Positions 60,937 to 64,000 of a DNA stretch of 64,000 bases are shown here, one piece after another. This stretch comes from Streptomyces sp. SID8374. GTDB lineage: Bacteria; Actinomycetota; Actinomycetes; Streptomycetales; Streptomycetaceae. A program made the position numbers and the translations under genes. Under the pieces are notes generated by a model. The model was given only the letters and a program-made list of their open reading frames with translations, made no database searches and was not told the DNA's origin. Every line of letters starts with the position of its first letter. Position 1 is the first letter of the stretch. The stretch lies in NCBI RefSeq assembly GCF_009865135.1, contig NZ_WWGH01000002.1, positions 310,001 through 374,000 of the forward strand, given 5' to 3'.

Positions 60937-61680
60937 CTACTCCGCGCGCGTGACGGAAGGCGAGGGGGCCGGGGTGGGCGGTGCCGTAGCCGCCCGCTGC
61001 ACCAGCTTCAGATAGCGGTCCCAGTCCCAGTGCGGCCCCGGGTCGGTGTGGTCGGTGCCCGGGACCTCCACATGCCCGATGATGTGCTCCCGGTCGATGG
61101 GTATGTCGTACCGTGCGCAGATAGACGCCGTGAGCCGCGCCGACGACTCGTACATCGCCTTCGTGAGGTCCTTGGGCCGGTCGACGAACCCCTCGTGCTC
61201 GATGCCGACGGCGCGCTCGTTGAAGGAGCGGTTGCCCGCCTGGTACGCCACGTCCAGCTCGCGGATCATCTGCACCACCCGCCCGTCCTGGCCCACGATG
61301 TAGTGCGTCGCGGCCCGGTGGGCGGGGTCCTGGAAGACCCGCACGGCGCTGTCGAAGCTGCCCTGGGTGACATGGATGATCACGCGGTCGATCCGGAAGT
61401 CGTCCGGGCGGTCCGCCCGCCGCCAGTTCGCCTCGGACGCGGCGACCCAGGTGGCGGCCGCGTAGTCCAGCTCACCGGCCTTGCGGGGCTTCTCCACGCC
61501 GGGCACCCGCCACCACGCCCGCCGCACATCGTCGCGCGCGAGCACGGCGGCGGTGCCGGCCGCCACCACCGCACCGCCGCCGACCAGCAGCGCACGCCGG
61601 CTGACGCCGCCCGCGGCCTTCTTCCGCGACGACCCGCCCGAGGGCTTCTCCGACGCCCGGGTACTCCCGTTGTTCCCCAT
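60937..61680 (-). CDS. N-acetylmuramoyl-L-alanine amidase, Tat-exported
   Basis: The 247-aa protein begins with a Tat-type leader (GGVSRRALLVGGGAVVAAGT). The amidase_2 domain has Zn ligands in VIIHVTQGSFDSAVRVFQDP and HIIGHVEVPGTDHTDPGPHW. It should cleave the amide between MurNAc and the stem peptide outside the membrane. It is divergent from mnmA (61-bp gap) and convergent with the cysteine desulfurase gene (9-bp gap). Confidence 0.92.
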   Translation of the reverse strand: MGNNGSTRASEKPSGGSSRKKAAGGVSRRALLVGGGAVVAAGTAAVLARDDVRRAWWRVPGVEKPRKAGELDYAAATWVAASEANWRRADRPDDFRIDRVIIHVTQGSFDSAVRVFQDPAHRAATHYIVGQDGRVVQMIRELDVAYQAGNRSFNERAVGIEHEGFVDRPKDLTKAMYESSARLTASICARYDIPIDREHIIGHVEVPGTDHTDPGPHWDWDRYLKLVQRAATAPPTPAPSPSVTRAE

Positions 61681-61741
61681 GTGATCGTCAACGCATATCC
61701 GCGAGCGTTCGGTTCCCGGCGACCCGTACCCTGGAGGGGCT

Positions 61742-62875
61742 ATGACTCAGACTTCCCAGCGCCCCCTGCGTGTCCTCGCCGCGATGTCGGGCGGCGTGGA
61801 CTCCGCCGTCGCCGCGGCCCGTGCCGCCGAGGCGGGCCACGACGTGACCGGTGTCCACCTCGCCCTCTCCGCGAACCCCCAGTCCTTCCGGACCGGGGCG
61901 CGCGGCTGTTGCACCATCGAGGACTCCCGGGACGCCCGCCGCGCGGCCGACGTCATCGGTATCCCGTTCTACGTCTGGGACCTCGCGGAACGTTTCCGCG
62001 AGGACGTCGTGGACGACTTCGTCGCGGAGTACGAGGCCGGGCGCACGCCCAACCCCTGCCTGCGCTGCAACGAGAAGATCAAGTTCGCCGCCCTGCTGGA
62101 CAAGGCCCTCGCCCTCGGCTTCGACGCCGTCTGCACCGGCCACTACGCCACGGTCGTGCTCGCCGAGGACGGGAGCCGCGAGCTGCACCGCGCCTCCGAC
62201 ATGGCCAAGGACCAGAGCTATGTGCTGGGCGTCCTGGACGAGAAGCAGCTCGCCCACGCCATGTTCCCGCTCGGCGACACCCTCACCACCAAGGACGAGA
62301 TCCGCGCCGAGGCCGAGCGCCGGGGCCTGGCCGTCGCCAAGAAGCCCGACAGCCACGACATCTGCTTCATCGCCGACGGCGACACCCAGGGCTTCCTGGC
62401 GAACCGCCTCGGCGGCCCGGCCGAGGGCGACATCCTCGACGAGTCCGGTACGAAGCTGGGCACCCACGACGGTGCGTTCGGCTTCACCATCGGCCAGCGC
62501 AAGGGCCTGAAGATCGGCCACCCCGCCCCCGACGGCAAGCCGCGCTACGTGCTGGACATCTCCCCGGTGAACAACACGGTCACCGTCGGCCCGGTCGAGG
62601 CCCTCGACGTGACCTCGCTGACCGCCATCAAGCCGCGCTGGTGCGGAACGCCCCCGTCCGGCCCGGGGACGTACACCGCGCAGCTCCGCGCCCACGGCGG
62701 CGAGACCGAGGTGACGGCCGAGCTGGTGGACGGCGAGCTGAACGTCACGTTCACCGAGCCGGTACGGGGCGTGGCCCCCGGCCAGGCGGTCGTCCTGTAC
62801 GACGGCACGCGCGTGGTCGGCTCGGCCACCATCGCGACGACGGTGCGGCGCGAGCGGGTGCCGACGGGGGCCTGA
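61742..62875 (+). CDS. mnmA: tRNA-specific 2-thiouridylase MnmA
   Basis: The 377-aa enzyme has the PP-loop AMSGGVDSAVAA, catalytic Cys in NPCLRCNEKIKF and the second Cys in HDICFIADGDTQGFL. It installs 2-thiouridine at the wobble position of glutamate, glutamine and lysine tRNAs, using persulfide sulfur. GGAGGGG precedes ATG 61742. The neighbouring cysteine desulfurase is a plausible sulfur donor. Confidence 0.97.
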   Translation: MTQTSQRPLRVLAAMSGGVDSAVAAARAAEAGHDVTGVHLALSANPQSFRTGARGCCTIEDSRDARRAADVIGIPFYVWDLAERFREDVVDDFVAEYEAGRTPNPCLRCNEKIKFAALLDKALALGFDAVCTGHYATVVLAEDGSRELHRASDMAKDQSYVLGVLDEKQLAHAMFPLGDTLTTKDEIRAEAERRGLAVAKKPDSHDICFIADGDTQGFLANRLGGPAEGDILDESGTKLGTHDGAFGFTIGQRKGLKIGHPAPDGKPRYVLDISPVNNTVTVGPVEALDVTSLTAIKPRWCGTPPSGPGTYTAQLRAHGGETEVTAELVDGELNVTFTEPVRGVAPGQAVVLYDGTRVVGSATIATTVRRERVPTGA

Positions 62876-62884
62876 CGCCCCGGT

Positions 62885-63694
62885 TCACGACGCCTGGCGT
62901 ACGTATACGTCCCGGGCGAAGAAGTCCGCCAGCACCGGGGCCAGCACCTGGGGCGCCACCTCGCGCATCTGGCCCGTCAGCGTACGGTGCCGGGCGCGCG
63001 GCAGGGCGTCGGCGAGAGTCCGGGTGGCGGCCCGGGCCCGGGCCGAGCTGAAGCCGCCGCAGACCACCAGCGTGCGGGCGGAGACGGCGGCGAACCGCTC
63101 GGCCGGGACCGCCCCGTCGCCCAGCACCGCGTCGTCGTACGCCAGCGTGTGCGCCAGCGCCTCCAGGCCCGGCCACAGGGGCGCGCGCCGCATCCGGTCC
63201 ACCGTCGCCGCGTCGACGCCCGTCGCCGTGAGGAACAGCTCCACCGCCCCGGCCCGGTCCCCGGCCGCCAGCAGCCGGTGCAGCCGCTCGGTGCAGCGGG
63301 CCTTGAAGCGGAGGCCGGAGGCGCCGGGGGTGTACGGCGGTTCGTAGACGGCGAGCAGATCGACGGGGAGCCCGGCGGCGGCCGCTTCCAGGGCCAGCGC
63401 CCCGCCGGAGGACATCCCGAAGACCGAGGCGCCCGGCCCCGCCGCCCGCACGACCGCGCTCAGGTCCTCGATCTCCCGGCGCACGCCCTCCGCCCCACCG
63501 CCCCCGGCTTCACCGCTGGCGCCGCGCCCCCGGCGGTCGTAGGTGACCACGGTGAAGCGCGGCGCCAGCAGGGCGGCCAGGGGCGCGTCGGTGGCCGCGG
63601 TGCTCAGTGCCCCGCCGACCAGCACCAGCGGTGGCCCCTCGCCCTGGCGGCGGCAGGCGATCGGCGTGGAGTCGGCGGAGAGAATCCTGTCCAT
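62885..63694 (-). CDS. Alpha/beta-fold hydrolase, possibly lacking the catalytic His
   Basis: The 269-aa protein has the alpha/beta-hydrolase features VVTYDRRGRGAS and the nucleophile elbow FGMSSGGALALEAA. In related proteins the C-terminal His lies in a GQTH(D/M)V-type motif; here the corresponding segment reads GQMREVAPQVLAPVLADFF, with Arg in the His position. The product may therefore be inactive or use another residue. It is convergent with mnmA. Confidence 0.82.
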   Translation of the reverse strand: MDRILSADSTPIACRRQGEGPPLVLVGGALSTAATDAPLAALLAPRFTVVTYDRRGRGASGEAGGGGAEGVRREIEDLSAVVRAAGPGASVFGMSSGGALALEAAAAGLPVDLLAVYEPPYTPGASGLRFKARCTERLHRLLAAGDRAGAVELFLTATGVDAATVDRMRRAPLWPGLEALAHTLAYDDAVLGDGAVPAERFAAVSARTLVVCGGFSSARARAATRTLADALPRARHRTLTGQMREVAPQVLAPVLADFFARDVYVRQAS

Positions 63695-63771
63695 GGGAGG
63701 GGAGACCGGGGCGGCCCGGCAAACTCATCGCTCCGGCGGGAAAAACCTCCCGGGACGGTGCGGGCCGCGGG

Positions 63772-64000
63772 TCAGTCGGCCACCGGCTCCGTCTCGTAGA
63801 AGCAGAAGTGGTCCCGGATCGCGGCGACTTCGGGCTTCGGGTCCGGGTAGGCCCAGACGAGATCGGCGGCGCCGGGGAGCGACCAGTAGGAGGCGTCGCC
63901 CTTGAACGGGCAGTGGGTGGTGGTGTCCGACGGGGTGAGCAGGTCGGTACGGACGTCCTCGGGCGGCAGGTAGTAGCGGTCCGGACAGCCCGTCTCGCGC
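63772..64000 (-). CDS. DUF427-domain protein (C-terminal part, cut by window end)
   Basis: The frame is open to the right window edge with stop TGA at 63772-63774. The visible 75 residues contain RETGCPDRYYLPPEDVRTDL, DTTTHCPFKGDASYWSLPG and DHFCFYETEPV, typical of DUF427 (nucleotidyltransferase-like fold, unknown function). The N-terminal part lies outside the window. Confidence 0.88.
   Translation of the reverse strand, partial: RETGCPDRYYLPPEDVRTDLLTPSDTTTHCPFKGDASYWSLPGAADLVWAYPDPKPEVAAIRDHFCFYETEPVAD

Overview
The window is a high-GC actinobacterial chromosome segment. Very GC-rich third codon positions, frequent GTG starts, rare TTA codons, class F sortase, duplicated lipoprotein L,D-transpeptidases and a terpene cyclase all point to Streptomyces. 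This assignment rests on gene content and style, not on a database match.

Layout. 1-1213: end of a NarL-type sensor kinase and its LuxR-type response regulator. 1227-12032: glycogen debranching enzyme, two tandem lipoprotein L,D-transpeptidases, an enoyl-CoA hydratase/isomerase, a regulatory HATPase, a deacetylase-like lipoprotein, a CopD-like membrane protein and a type B carboxylesterase. 12093-15762: a secreted PGRP-type amidase and a class I terpene cyclase. 16182-39403: a complete-looking phage-tail-like contractile injection system (CIS) in two opposed transcription blocks. The minus-strand block runs sheath, tube, zinc-motif protein, a 52-aa protein, a 1084-aa disordered protein, second tube-like protein, LysM hub, VgrG-like spike, PAAR tip, gp25-like, gp6/J-like, gpI-like, zinc-ribbon/TM protein. 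Another TM protein lies divergent to a LuxR-type regulator. A plus-strand block follows: secreted beta-propeller protein, DUF4255 cap-like protein, AAA+ ATPase. No capsid, integrase, lysis or T6SS membrane-complex genes are present. The system therefore belongs to the extracellular/cytoplasmic CIS family known from Streptomyces rather than to a prophage or T6SS.

39404-40676 is a scar holding C-terminal remnants of an SDR dehydrogenase and a PucR-type regulator. 40677-42842: molbindin, CHRD-domain exported protein, class F sortase. 42861-47580: L-serine dehydratase, then glyA-gcvH-gcvT under a tandem glycine riboswitch (all minus strand), a one-carbon/serine-glycine unit. 47750-50259: P-loop kinase-like protein and two SseB-like proteins. 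50537-56510: a complete peptide/nickel-type ABC importer operon with a strong hairpin after the binding-protein gene. 56529-64000: TRIC-like channel, acyl-CoA thioesterase, TetR regulator, small membrane proteins, cysteine desulfurase, Tat-exported amidase, mnmA, alpha/beta hydrolase and a partial DUF427 gene. The desulfurase and MnmA can cooperate in tRNA 2-thiouridine formation.

The most unusual material is in the CIS block: a 1084-aa low-complexity protein with at least fourteen [VL]QR motifs, a zinc-ribbon/TM/beta-sandwich protein, an exported beta-propeller protein translationally coupled to cytoplasmic CIS factors, and no recognisable tail fibre, classical tape measure or toxin. Three genes (HATPase, terpene cyclase, P-loop kinase) carry TTA codons and are candidates for bldA control. 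No tRNA, rRNA, CRISPR array or insertion sequence was recognised.
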